From NCBI RefSeq assembly GCF_016863115.1, contig NZ_BOOG01000035.1, positions 1 to 64,000 of the forward strand: a stretch of DNA of 64,000 nt, read 5' to 3'. Source of the DNA: Sphaerimonospora thailandensis (GTDB taxonomy: Bacteria > Actinomycetota > Actinomycetes > Streptosporangiales > Streptosporangiaceae). The notes under the pieces are model-generated. The model ran no database searches. It had not been told where the DNA came from and saw only the letters and a program-made list of their open reading frames with translations. Below are positions 35,596 to 43,638 of the stretch, one piece after another. The translations under genes were made by a program, and so were the position numbers. Each line of letters starts with the position of its first letter. Within the stretch, counting starts at the first letter, position 1.

Positions 35596-36899
35596 GTACT
35601 GGCGGTGAGCCGGAGGGCGAGAAGCTCGCGGAACTCGCCGACGGCGGGGCGTTCTCGCTGTTCGCGCGGTACGGCACGGAGCACCCATCGGGCCGTCTCG
35701 GTCGTCATGGCGCTGCTGGCCTCGGGACGAATGTCACCCATCACCGTCGCGGCAAGGCGCACGCCCTCGTCTACGCCCCCGTTGAGGATCACGCACAGGG
35801 CCGTGTGCAACTGGATCATTGCCAGGTACTGGTTATCACGGGTCGATGCCAGCGCGACTTCGCGGGCCTGCAAGTGGGCGGACTCGTCGCCCGTGCCCGC
35901 GTAAATCATGCACTCCCCGTAGGCCAATTGGCCCGCGCGCCAGTAGCCCGGCATGATGCTGGCCCCCGGAGGATCGGCCGCCAGCAGGTCACGGGTGACG
36001 TCGAGTGCTCGCCGAGCCTCCTCGTGCCTGCTGAGCAGGGCGAATGCCTTGGCCTGAGAACACGTGGCCAGCGCCAGCCCCAGGGACGGCCGAGATCCGG
36101 CGATCTGCTGCGCGTTCTGAGTGAGTTGGAGAACGGCCTCCGGTGCGCGCTGGCCGTACAACCCGTGGCCGGTCTCCGTTGCCAGGACGCACAGCATGAG
36201 TTCGAGATCACCGGAGGCGTCGGCGGACTGGCGGGCCGTACGCCACCAGCGCAGGGCGGCTCCGTGCTCGCCGAGCCGGGTCAGCGCGTTGGCGTGGACG
36301 GTCGCGAGCGCGGCCGTGACCCGCTGCAGCTCGGTCACGTCGGCGGGCGTGGCCGTCTCGATCTGCCGCCGTAGGGCCATCAGGTCGATGAGGAGATCGG
36401 CCGCGACCTGCGCGGGAGGGCGAGTCCGCAGCGCGTACAGGTGATCGGCACAGGCGAGGTTCCAGTCCTCGTTGCTACGGGGCTCGCCGTTCATGGCCAG
36501 GTCGAAAAGGCGGCGCACCGGCTCGTCCCCAGGACTGATCGCCCCGAAGCCGATGCCGGCGACGGCCATCTGGAGCAGGCGACGACGCTCCATCATGTCA
36601 CTCTCGTCACGATTTGAGGTTTCGGTCTTGGCCACGGCCTGGAGCCGCGCCAATTCGGCCACTGCCCGATGAAGCGCGATGAGGAATCCGTCCGCCCGGA
36701 GGAAGCCGTCCAAGCGCTGCACCGAATCGGCATGAGGCAGACATTCCCCGCGTTCCCACCGGGCAATCCTCGACCAATCGGTATGAGTTTCTCGACCCAC
36801 CTCGACCAGGGGAATCTCACCACGACTCCGGCGCAGCGCGAACCCGAACAGGTGCAACGGCGATGCGCTCGGGTCCACCGGGTTGGGTTTACGCGACAT
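35592..36899 (-). CDS. XRE-family regulator with C-terminal TPR-like repeats
   Basis: About 435 aa. The N-terminus carries an XRE helix-turn-helix (RRSRGEIPLVEVGRETHTDW then SRIARWERGE), followed by an alpha-helical, Ala/Leu-rich TPR-like body (for example AALATVHANALTRLGEHGAA). This architecture is widespread in streptomycetes and relatives, often beside small unknown genes. ATG 36899 follows GGAG. It is coupled by ATGA to a YefM remnant and divergent from the two small genes at 37107-37741, which it may regulate. Confidence 0.82.
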   Translation of the reverse strand: MSRKPNPVDPSASPLHLFGFALRRSRGEIPLVEVGRETHTDWSRIARWERGECLPHADSVQRLDGFLRADGFLIALHRAVAELARLQAVAKTETSNRDESDMMERRRLLQMAVAGIGFGAISPGDEPVRRLFDLAMNGEPRSNEDWNLACADHLYALRTRPPAQVAADLLIDLMALRRQIETATPADVTELQRVTAALATVHANALTRLGEHGAALRWWRTARQSADASGDLELMLCVLATETGHGLYGQRAPEAVLQLTQNAQQIAGSRPSLGLALATCSQAKAFALLSRHEEARRALDVTRDLLAADPPGASIMPGYWRAGQLAYGECMIYAGTGDESAHLQAREVALASTRDNQYLAMIQLHTALCVILNGGVDEGVRLAATVMGDIRPEASSAMTTETARWVLRAVPREQRERPAVGEFRELLALRLTAST

Positions 36900-37106
36900 G
36901 CTGTGCTGCTCCAATTGGCGTTGTTGGCTTGCGCATTCCGGCCAGGTGAAACCGCTTCAGCGGTCTTTGATCCACCGTCAGTATGAACCTGAAAACGCCC
37001 AGCGTCCTGGAAATAAGGACGGCAACAAACCCCGGAAACAGCGGGACCCGCAGGCGCTGCCCACGCCGTACGGGCCCCTTGATCAGGAAGTGAGGTTTCC
37101 TGACCC

Positions 37107-37325
37107 GTGTCAAACGATAAAGCCACCGAGCCCGCTACGGCGTTCGCCGGGTGGCGGATCATGCGGAGCGACGTCGGACGCCTGTGGGCCAGCCGCGAGC
37201 AGCCGTTCCCCCCGGCGGCCGAGCAGGCGGGCGCCTACCGTACGGTCGACGGCGACGACCTCCGCGAACTGTGCCGCGCCATCGCCGAGCAGGAGAGCCT
37301 GGCCGAGCTGGCGGTGACCCAGTGA
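37107..37325 (+). CDS. Small hypothetical protein
   Basis: A 72-aa acidic protein (AFAGWRIMRSDVGRLWASRE, then DLRELCRAIAEQESLAEL). No known domain. It starts with GTG and ends in a GTGA overlap with the next gene. Divergence from an XRE-TPR regulator is a recurring actinomycete arrangement in which the small gene is the target. Function unknown. Confidence 0.65.
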   Translation: MSNDKATEPATAFAGWRIMRSDVGRLWASREQPFPPAAEQAGAYRTVDGDDLRELCRAIAEQESLAELAVTQ

Positions 37326-37741
37326 CCGCGAACGACGTCAGGAGCCAGGCCGGAAACGACGCCGACGCTCACGGCACAAGCGGCGGCGGCGAACTCGTGG
37401 ACGGCCCCGCCCCGGGCAACCGTGCAAAGCGGCCTCTCTCCAACCAGTCGTGCCCGCCCTGGTGTATGGAAGCCCACATCGACGAGCACCCCGGCGAGCG
37501 CATCCACAACGCCTGGATCCGGGCCGTCGACCTGAACGCCCTCCCCCTCCCCGGGCCTCCACAGCAACTGTGGCTCGACCTGTTCCTCGGCCCCGGAGAC
37601 AAAGACCCGCGCGTCCACGTGCAGATCGACGACCGCTTCATCGCCGAGCTGACGGTGGCCGAAGCACGGGCCATCGGAACCCACCTCATCGGGATGGCCG
37701 CCCTCGGCGTCATGGAGATCCCCCCGACCTCGCCCGCCTGA
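37322..37741 (+). CDS. DUF6907-like protein
   Basis: A 139-aa protein with a disordered N-terminus and a core SCPPWCMEAHIDEHPGERIHN then VDLNALPLPGPPQQLWLDLF. The CPPWC...H motif is the hallmark of DUF6907-type proteins that sit beside XRE regulators in actinomycetes. GTG 37322 overlaps the previous stop (GTGA). A metal-binding role for Cys/His is possible. Function unknown. Confidence 0.65.
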   Translation: MTANDVRSQAGNDADAHGTSGGGELVDGPAPGNRAKRPLSNQSCPPWCMEAHIDEHPGERIHNAWIRAVDLNALPLPGPPQQLWLDLFLGPGDKDPRVHVQIDDRFIAELTVAEARAIGTHLIGMAALGVMEIPPTSPA

Positions 37742-37777
37742 CGACCCCGTGCGGCCGCATCCCACCCAACGGCCCGT

Positions 37778-38089
37778 CTACCGGACAGCCCCTAACGGCA
37801 GGCGGGCCACGGCATGCAACTCGGGCGTCTGCTTCACCGGATACCTCTGGAGCCGAGTAGACGTCACTGACTGCCCCGCCAGCTCGTCGAGCGCAGCCGC
37901 TGCTGCCTCCATGTCGTCCGCGTCGTACGGCGCCGCGGGATCACGCCCCTTCGGCGGGCGGCTCCACAGCAGGAACGCCACGCCGTACTCACCGCCGCGA
38001 TTGCACCGCCCCGCGCGCTGCACGATTGAGCTCCATGGCGCGACCTCGGTGAACAGCGTCCGGGACGTAATATCCACCCCCGCCGGCTC
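37778..38089 (-). pseudogene. Fragment of a CRISPR-associated Cas3 helicase
   Basis: About 103 codons. EPAGVDITSRTLFTEVAPWS and SIVQRAGRCNRGGE match helicase motifs V and VI of Cas3, and KGRDPAAPYDADDMEAAAAA then SVTSTRL matches the following region. The N-terminal HD nuclease, the Walker A and DEAH motifs and the C-terminal domain are all missing, and the frame stops after 40 unrelated residues. No other cas gene or CRISPR repeat was found nearby. Confidence 0.65.
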
Positions 38090-38098
38090 CACTGGCGC

Positions 38099-38121
38099 GT
38101 GGACACTCGGAGGGTGTCCAC
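38099..38121. other. Hairpin at the break of the Cas3 fragment
   Basis: GTGGACAC and GTGTCCAC are perfect 8-bp arms around a 7-nt loop, at the point where Cas3 similarity begins. It may mark a recombination scar. Confidence 0.4.
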
Positions 38122-38252
38122 ACACCCAATGGAAGTCGCATCTACCGCAGACCAACCATGACCGGCCAAGCAGTACGAGATAGAGATCGCGAAACTGTTG
38201 TACGTCCTCGGCGGCCAGATCGTGAACCTGCCGACCCCGAGGTACGGGCTCA

Positions 38253-38324
38253 TCAAACGAAGCGGTTGAGGGGAGACCGCGACATCAGAGGCCGTTGGAG
38301 ATTCTGATCGAGCAGGACCTTCAC
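38253..38324 (-). pseudogene. Decapitated DUF5615 (PIN-like) toxin remnant
   Basis: A GTG start preceded by GGAGAGC reads VKVLLDQNL, the standard opening of DUF5615 toxins, and then departs after about 10 residues into an unrelated tail with a stop at codon 24. The start overlaps the ancestral antitoxin stop as GTGA, the usual layout of DUF433/DUF5615 pairs. The body of the toxin, with its acidic active site, is gone. Confidence 0.6.
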
Positions 38325-38580
38325 ACGCTCTCCGCCTGCGGGAGTAGATCTCACGCTGGATCAGGGAGAGGGCATAGCCGAGTGCCTGGCGGATGTCTTC
38401 GGGCTCGATGAAAGGGAACTCTTCGATGATGCGCTCGTCGTCCCAGCCGTTGACGTGCAGTTCCACCAGGTGCTCAGCTGTGAACCGGTACCCCCGGATA
38501 CAGGGCTGGCCGCCCATCTTGCCCGGTTCCACGGTCAGGCGATCGAACCCAGGTACTGTCTGCGTCACGTGGGACGTCAT
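38321..38580 (-). pseudogene. Frameshifted DUF433 antitoxin
   Basis: MTSHVTQ through GKMGGQPCIRGYRFTAEHLV and DDERIIEEFPFIEPEDIRQA is a normal DUF433 antitoxin. From ATG 38580 to the expected stop that overlaps the toxin start is 260 nt, one short of a multiple of three, so a single-base deletion near 38350 has shifted the end. As read now, the frame stays open to 37864 and adds some 160 junk residues. The ATG overlaps the stop of the ribbon-helix-helix gene upstream. Confidence 0.65.
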
Positions 38581-38783
38581 TGAGCGAGGCGGTTGAGAAG
38601 GGACTGCCAGCGGTGGGAGGCTTCCACTGCCAGCTGATGGACCTCCTCGTCGCCGTCTGCACGGGCAAGGTACTCGCCGATCGCGGTAACGACGATCTCC
38701 GGCACGCTGCGGCCTTCTATCTCGGCCCGGCGATAGAGAGCCCTGGTCAGCTCGTGAGTCAGGTGAATGGTCATCATCCTCAC
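38577..38783 (-). CDS. Ribbon-helix-helix (CopG/Arc-type) small protein
   Basis: A 68-aa protein: MMTIHLTHELTRALYRRAEI is a beta-strand plus helix typical of RHH DNA-binding antitoxins, with IVVTAIGEYLARADGDEE completing the fold. Start GTG 38783 is preceded by GGAGG; ATG 38777 or 38774 could also serve. It is coupled by ATGA to the DUF433 gene. It probably regulates this now-broken toxin-antitoxin operon. Confidence 0.7.
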   Translation of the reverse strand: MRMMTIHLTHELTRALYRRAEIEGRSVPEIVVTAIGEYLARADGDEEVHQLAVEASHRWQSLLNRLAQ

Positions 38784-38904
38784 ACCACCTCCATGCTCGT
38801 GCAGGACAAGTCACGGAGAGCATATGGGTCCACACACGGCGTTGGCGGAGGTTTGACTGGTGGGAGAACGCTCAGACCACGGCCGCACAGTCGCCCTTCA
38901 AAGA

Positions 38905-38935
38905 AACGGAGGCGCCCGGTTGGGGCGCCCCCGTT
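38905..38935 (-). terminator. Terminator of ahpC-ahpD
   Basis: AACGG-a-GGCGCCC and GGGCGCC-c-CCGTT form a 12-bp stem with one mismatch. On the minus strand it is followed by TTCTTTG, the expected T-rich tail. It lies about 20 bp after the ahpD stop. Confidence 0.8.
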
Positions 38936-38956
38936 GGTGTGTCTCGTGAACCTGGA

Positions 38957-39490
38957 TCAGACCGTGGCCAGGGCGGTCTCGGCCTCGAGGGTCGTGGCGA
39001 CGGCGTTGACGACCGCCGCGATCTTGATGGCCTCCTGGACCTGCTCACGGGACAGGCCCGCGGAGCGGACGACCTTCTCGTGGGACTCCAGGCACTGGCC
39101 GCAGCCGCCGATCGCGCTGACGGCGAGGCTCCACAGCTCGAAGTCGAGCTTGTCCACGCCCGGGTTGCCGATGACGGTCATCCGCAGCCTGGCCGGCATC
39201 GTGGCGTACTCGCCACCGATCAGGTGGGCCGAGCGGTAGTAGACGTTGTTCATCGCCATGATGCTCGCCGCGGCCTTGGCCGCAGTGTGCGCCTCGGCCG
39301 ACAGGTGGTCGGCCGCCTCGTTCGACACCTCGGCGATCACCGGCTGGGACTTCGTCGCGACCGCCGTGGCGAGCAGCGTCCCCCACAGCTGCTGCTCGCT
39401 CAGCGACGAGGTGGTGACGAGCGATCCCAGGTTGAGCTTGATGTCCTTGGCGTACCCGGGCAGGGCGCCCTTGAGGTTGTCGATGGACAT
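38957..39490 (-). CDS. ahpD: Alkyl hydroperoxide reductase AhpD
   Basis: A 177-aa carboxymuconolactone-decarboxylase-fold protein that recycles oxidised AhpC. The active site [12 protein letters not shown] has the CxxC pair and the neighbouring His. Full length. Its ATG shares one base with the ahpC stop (TGATG), so the two are coupled; both are divergent from oxyR. Confidence 0.95.
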   Translation of the reverse strand: MSIDNLKGALPGYAKDIKLNLGSLVTTSSLSEQQLWGTLLATAVATKSQPVIAEVSNEAADHLSAEAHTAAKAAASIMAMNNVYYRSAHLIGGEYATMPARLRMTVIGNPGVDKLDFELWSLAVSAIGGCGQCLESHEKVVRSAGLSREQVQEAIKIAAVVNAVATTLEAETALATV

Positions 39491-40044
39491 CAGGCGCCCG
39501 CCAGCAGCTTCTGGGCGTCGAGCGTCTCCTCACCCTTGTTCCAGTTGCACGGGCAGAGCTCGTCGGACTGGAGGGCGTCGAGGACCCGCAGGACCTCCTT
39601 CACGTTCCGGCCCACCGAACCGGCCGTGACCATGGTGAACTGGATCTCGTTGTTCGGGTCGACGATGAAGGTGGCGCGCTGGGCGACGCCGTCCTCGCCG
39701 AGGACGCCCAGCTCCGACGTCAGCTCGCGCTTGATGTCGGACAGCATCGGGAACGGCAGCTCGCGCAGGTCGGGGTGGTTCTTGCGCCAGGCGTGGTGAA
39801 CATATTCGGAGTCGACGGAGACGCCGAGCACCTGGGCGTCGCGGTCGGCGAACTCCTCGTTCAGCCGCCCGAACTCGGCGATCTCGGTCGGACAGACGAA
39901 GGTGAAGTCCTTCGGCCAGAAGAAGACGACGCGCCACTTGCCGTCGTAGGTCTTGTGGTTGATCGTCTCGAACGCCTTATCAGAGTCGAGCGAGACACAG
40001 GCGGTGAGCTCGTACTCGGGGAACCGGTCACCCACGGTAAGCAT
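39490..40044 (-). CDS. ahpC: Alkyl hydroperoxide reductase AhpC (2-Cys peroxiredoxin)
   Basis: A 184-aa peroxidase that reduces hydrogen peroxide and organic peroxides. The peroxidatic Cys is in [14 protein letters not shown], and the resolving region CPCNW near the C-terminus has two Cys. It is transcribed away from oxyR, and its upstream region carries palindromes likely to bind OxyR. Followed by ahpD. Confidence 0.95.
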   Translation of the reverse strand: MLTVGDRFPEYELTACVSLDSDKAFETINHKTYDGKWRVVFFWPKDFTFVCPTEIAEFGRLNEEFADRDAQVLGVSVDSEYVHHAWRKNHPDLRELPFPMLSDIKRELTSELGVLGEDGVAQRATFIVDPNNEIQFTMVTAGSVGRNVKEVLRVLDALQSDELCPCNWNKGEETLDAQKLLAGA

Positions 40045-40060
40045 ATGAATCCCCCCTCCT

Positions 40061-40135
40061 CTGGGACATTTTCATCCCAGACGCCGGATTTGTCCCCTTC
40101 AGATTGCCGGAACTACCATTGATATGAGAAATCGA
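40061..40135. promoter_or_regulatory. ahpC-oxyR control region
   Basis: The 112-bp divergent region contains CTGGGA cattttca TCCCAG (40061-40080), a perfect 6-bp-arm palindrome close to the ahpC start, and TTGAT atgagaa ATCGA (40119-40135), an imperfect LysR-type T-N11-A element closer to oxyR. OxyR binding to one or both is expected. Confidence 0.5.
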
Positions 40136-40156
40136 GCAGTTGGACCAATCTGAGAG

Positions 40157-41158
40157 GTGATCCCTATCAGTGAACCGCTCCCGACCATAGCCCAGCTGCG
40201 GGCGTTCCTGGCCGTGGCCGAGCATCTGCACTTCAGGGAGGCCGCTTCGGCCCTCCGCATGAGCCAGCCCGCCCTGTCCAGCGCGGTCGCCGCTCTGGAG
40301 GAGACCCTGCAGACCCGGCTGCTGGAGCGGACCACCAGGAAGGTGCTGCTCACGCCCGCCGGCAGGCGGGTGAGCGTGCACGCGGCCCGGGTCCTCGCCG
40401 ATCTCGACGACCTGGTCGCCGATGTCGCCCGGACGCGGGAGCCGTTCAGCGGGCCGACCCACCTGGGCGTCATCCCGACCGTGGCACCCTACCTGCTGCC
40501 GCTGCTGCTGCCGATGTTCGCCAGGCGTTTCCCCCGCCTGAAGCTGATCGTCCAGGAGGCCAAGACCGAGACGCTCCTGGCGGAGGTGCGCGAAGGCCGG
40601 CTGGACATGGCGGTGCTCGCGCTGCCCACGGACGTGACCGGCCTGGCCGAGGAACCCCTCTACGACGAGGACTTCCTGCTCGCCCTGCCCTGCGATCACC
40701 CGCTTGCGCGGGACGACGCGCCGCTGAGCCGGGACGCGCTGCAGGGGCTGGACATCGTGCTGCTCAACCAGGGTCACTGCCTGCGCGAGCAGGCCATCGA
40801 CGTGTGCCGCGAGGTGGGCGTGCGGACCACGATGACGACGTACGCCACCAGCCTGCCGACACTGATCCAGCTCGTCTCCGGCGGTCTCGGCGTGACGCTC
40901 ATCCCCGAGCTGGCGGCCCACGCGGAGATCGGTAAACCCCTCGGGCTGGCGCTGCGCCGCTTCGAGCGGCCGCCCGGCCGCCGGATCGGCCTGACCTACC
41001 GTGCCACCTCTCCCAGGGACGGGGAGTACGGCGAGCTCGCGGCCGCCATCCGTCTGGCGATCCAGGCCGAGCGCCTGCCGGTCCGCATCGTCGGGGAGGT
41101 CGTCACCGAGGGCGCCGACTGCGCGGCGTTGCCGCACGAGAGTTCCTTTACAAGGTAG
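40157..41158 (+). CDS. oxyR: OxyR, LysR-type peroxide sensor
   Basis: A 333-aa regulator. The LysR helix-turn-helix is at the N-terminus (FREAASALRMSQPALSSAVA). In the effector domain two Cys (ALPCDHP and NQGHCLREQAIDVC) match the redox-active pair of OxyR. Divergence from ahpC-ahpD supports the call. The start is GTG 40157 with GAGAG upstream. It is convergent with the aminotransferase gene. Confidence 0.92.
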   Translation: MIPISEPLPTIAQLRAFLAVAEHLHFREAASALRMSQPALSSAVAALEETLQTRLLERTTRKVLLTPAGRRVSVHAARVLADLDDLVADVARTREPFSGPTHLGVIPTVAPYLLPLLLPMFARRFPRLKLIVQEAKTETLLAEVREGRLDMAVLALPTDVTGLAEEPLYDEDFLLALPCDHPLARDDAPLSRDALQGLDIVLLNQGHCLREQAIDVCREVGVRTTMTTYATSLPTLIQLVSGGLGVTLIPELAAHAEIGKPLGLALRRFERPPGRRIGLTYRATSPRDGEYGELAAAIRLAIQAERLPVRIVGEVVTEGADCAALPHESSFTR

Positions 41159-41159
41159 A

Positions 41160-42329
41160 TCAACCGCCGAGGCGGCGCAGGCGGGTGACGGCCTCGCCGA
41201 TGACCTCGTCCTTCTTGCAGAACGCGAACCTCAGGAAGTGCCGGCCGCGGGAGACGTTGTCGTAGAAGGCCTGGGTGGGGATGGCGACGACCCCGGCGAG
41301 CTCGGGCAGCCGCCGCGCCAGCTCCAGTCCGTCGTCGAAACCGAGCGGCCGGATGTCGGTCTGCACGAAATAGGTGCCGGCCGGGCGGAGCACCCCGAAG
41401 CCGGCCGACTCCAGACCGGTGATCAGCCGGTCCCGCTTGGCCTGCAGATCGGCCCGCAGCCCGTTGACCCAGTCCATCTCCTCGCGCAGGCCGTACGCCA
41501 CCGCGAGCTGCCAGGGGGCGGCGGCGGTGAAGGTGAGGAACTGCTTGACCGCCTGCACGGCGGCGACCAGCGGCGCCGGAGCGCAGATCCAGCCGGTCTT
41601 CCAGCCCGTCACGCTGAACGACTTGCCCGCCGACGAAATCATGACGGTCCGCTCGCGCATGCCGGGCAGCGTGGCGAGCGGAACGTGCTCGACACCGTCG
41701 AAGGTCAGGTGCTCGTAGACCTCGTCGCTGATCGCGACCAGGTCGCGTTCCCGGCAGACCTCGGCGATGGCCTCCAGTTCCTGCCGGTTGAACACCGTTC
41801 CCGTCGGGTTGTGCGGTGAGTTGACCAGGACCGCCCGGGTACGCGGACCGACCGCCGCCGCCAGCTCCGCCGGGTCGAACGTGAACCGCCCGGCGTCCAC
41901 GCGCAGCGTCACGGGCCGGCGTACGGCGCCCGCCAGCGCGACCGCGGCGGCGTAGGAGTCGTAGTAGGGCTCGAAGACGATGACCTCGTCCCCCGGCTCG
42001 CACAGGGCGAGCACGGCGGCGGCGATCGCCTCGGTGGCCCCGACCGTGACCAGCACCTCTCCGTCGGGGTCGTAGGCCAGGCCGTACCACTTCTCGCGGT
42101 GCTCGGCGACCGCCCGGCGCAGCTCGGGGACGCCGGGGCCGGGCGGGTACTGGTTGAATCCGTCGCGGACGGCCTCCACTGCGCGTTCCAGCATCCGCGC
42201 GGGTCCGTCGGTGTCCGGGAAACCCTGGCCGAGGTTGATCGAACCGGTCTCCACGGCCAGCTTGGTCATCGTCGCGAAGACGGTCGTGCCGAACTCGCGC
42301 ATCCGCCGTACCAGAGGCTCGTCGCTCAC
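41160..42329 (-). CDS. PLP-dependent aminotransferase (glutamine transaminase K/methionine type)
   Basis: A 389-aa class I/II aminotransferase. NLGQGFPDTDGP, NQYPPGPGVPELRRAVA, SPHNPTGTVF, ISDEVYEHL and SSAGKSFSVTGWKTGW (PLP Lys) are visible. They fit the kynurenine/glutamine-transaminase-K group (YbdL-like), which uses glutamine as amino donor. Start GTG 42329 (VSDEPLVRRM) begins the conserved protein, although the frame stays open upstream. It is divergent from a Nit2-like omega-amidase gene 48 bp away, its expected partner, which hydrolyses the keto-acid amide that glutamine leaves. Confidence 0.88.
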   Translation of the reverse strand: MSDEPLVRRMREFGTTVFATMTKLAVETGSINLGQGFPDTDGPARMLERAVEAVRDGFNQYPPGPGVPELRRAVAEHREKWYGLAYDPDGEVLVTVGATEAIAAAVLALCEPGDEVIVFEPYYDSYAAAVALAGAVRRPVTLRVDAGRFTFDPAELAAAVGPRTRAVLVNSPHNPTGTVFNRQELEAIAEVCRERDLVAISDEVYEHLTFDGVEHVPLATLPGMRERTVMISSAGKSFSVTGWKTGWICAPAPLVAAVQAVKQFLTFTAAAPWQLAVAYGLREEMDWVNGLRADLQAKRDRLITGLESAGFGVLRPAGTYFVQTDIRPLGFDDGLELARRLPELAGVVAIPTQAFYDNVSRGRHFLRFAFCKKDEVIGEAVTRLRRLGG

Positions 42330-42377
42330 GTGGGCCAGAGTATCGGCGGCGGCGACATAACCGGCACACTGTGAGGC

Positions 42378-43169
42378 ATGACCCGTGTAGCGCTCTGCCA
42401 GATCCCGGTCGTCCGCGAGCCGAAGACGAACCTCGAGACCGCCCGTGACGCCCTCGCCCGCGCCGCCGAGCAGGGCGCGGAGCTGGCCGTGTTCCCCGAG
42501 GCGACGCTGACGCGGTTCGGCGGCGGCGTGACCGAGACCGCCGAGCCGCTGGACGGTCCGTTCGTGTCGGGGCTCGCCGACGCGGCACGCGAACACGGCA
42601 TCGCGGTCATCGCGGGCGTTTTCGAGCCGTCGGGGGACGGCAGGGTGTTCAACACGGCCGTCGCCCTCGACGCCGGCGGCCGGCTCGCCGCGGCCTACCG
42701 GAAGATCCACCTGTTCGACTCGTTCGGCGCCCGCGAGTCCGAGCTGGTCGCGCCCGGGGACGTCCCGGCCGTGGTCGAGCTGGCCGGGCTGCGGATCGGC
42801 CTGATCACCTGCTACGACGTGCGCTTCCCCGAGCTGGCGCGCGCGCTGGTCGACCGGGGCGCCGACGCGTTCGCGGTCATCGCCGCCTGGGGCGGCGGGC
42901 CGATGAAGGAGGAGCACTGGGTCACCCTGATCAGGGCCAGGGCCATCGAGAACACCACGTGGACGATCGCGGTCGGCCAGGCGCCCACCCCCTCGGCCAA
43001 GGACGGGTTCGGCGTGGGCCGCAGCATGCTGGTCGACCCGATGGGGGTCGTACGGCACGACCTCGGCCCCGGCCACGCCGTACAGGTCGGGGAGATCGAC
43101 CCCGCGGTCACAGCGAGCACGCGGGCGACCCTTCCGTGTCTGGACCACCGGAAGCTCAACAAATCGTAA
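42378..43169 (+). CDS. Carbon-nitrogen hydrolase, Nit2/omega-amidase-like
   Basis: A 263-aa nitrilase-superfamily amidase. The catalytic triad is visible as Glu in VFPEATLTRFGG, Lys in YRKIHLFDSFG and Cys in ITCYDVRFPELAR. The most likely substrate is alpha-ketoglutaramate, because the gene is divergent from a glutamine-transaminase-type aminotransferase. A carbamoyl-amide substrate is another option in this nitrogen-catabolic neighbourhood. Confidence 0.88.
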   Translation: MTRVALCQIPVVREPKTNLETARDALARAAEQGAELAVFPEATLTRFGGGVTETAEPLDGPFVSGLADAAREHGIAVIAGVFEPSGDGRVFNTAVALDAGGRLAAAYRKIHLFDSFGARESELVAPGDVPAVVELAGLRIGLITCYDVRFPELARALVDRGADAFAVIAAWGGGPMKEEHWVTLIRARAIENTTWTIAVGQAPTPSAKDGFGVGRSMLVDPMGVVRHDLGPGHAVQVGEIDPAVTASTRATLPCLDHRKLNKS

Positions 43170-43179
43170 ACTGATCCCC

Positions 43180-43638
43180 ATGAGTGAGCCAGAAGGCCGG
43201 AACCGGATGCTGAAGGTGATCCCGCCGAGGCTGCTCGTGCCGTATCTGTCGGGCCGGCGGACGATCATCTCGGGGTACGTCTACCGCGAGCAGGACTGCG
43301 CGCGCCTCACCAGCCCGGCCGCCCTCGTCGAGGCGCTCGACCTGGGCTTCGACGGTTCGGAGCTGACCCCGGAAGTGCCCGAGCTGTACGTCATGCGGTG
43401 GTGCGCGCGGGACATCGACACCTACGTCGTGCCGTACGGCGAGCAGATGGGCGGGGATTGGAGCGATGCACCGCCGTTCACGGGCAACGGATTCACCACC
43501 TCGCGCGAGCACGTGGTGCCGCAGTTCCACACGATGCCGATGCCGATCCCGGCGGAAGCCGAGATCGTGCACCTGACCGGCTCCGGCGAGCGCCGGTTCG
43601 CCGACTACGACGGGCTCACCTGGCGGCCGGCCGCATGA
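43180..43638 (+). CDS. Hypothetical protein
   Basis: A 152-aa soluble protein (KVIPPRLLVPYLSGRRTIIS, TSREHVVPQFHTMPMPIPAE) with no domain that I recognise. It follows the amidase by 10 bp and overlaps the next gene by ATGA, so it is co-transcribed and coupled to it. The PFTGNGFTTSREHVVPQF stretch with spaced His looks ligand-like but is not a known motif. Confidence 0.7.
   Translation: MSEPEGRNRMLKVIPPRLLVPYLSGRRTIISGYVYREQDCARLTSPAALVEALDLGFDGSELTPEVPELYVMRWCARDIDTYVVPYGEQMGGDWSDAPPFTGNGFTTSREHVVPQFHTMPMPIPAEAEIVHLTGSGERRFADYDGLTWRPAA

Noticed and set aside
38159-38268. Short plus-strand frame reading AKQYEIEIAKLLYVLGGQIV
   Set aside because: It has no start after an upstream stop, and it is largely antisense to the readthrough tail of the DUF433 frame.
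36915-38960. CRISPR array next to the Cas3 fragment
   Set aside because: No regularly spaced 25-40-bp repeats are visible; only one hairpin (38099-38121) was found.
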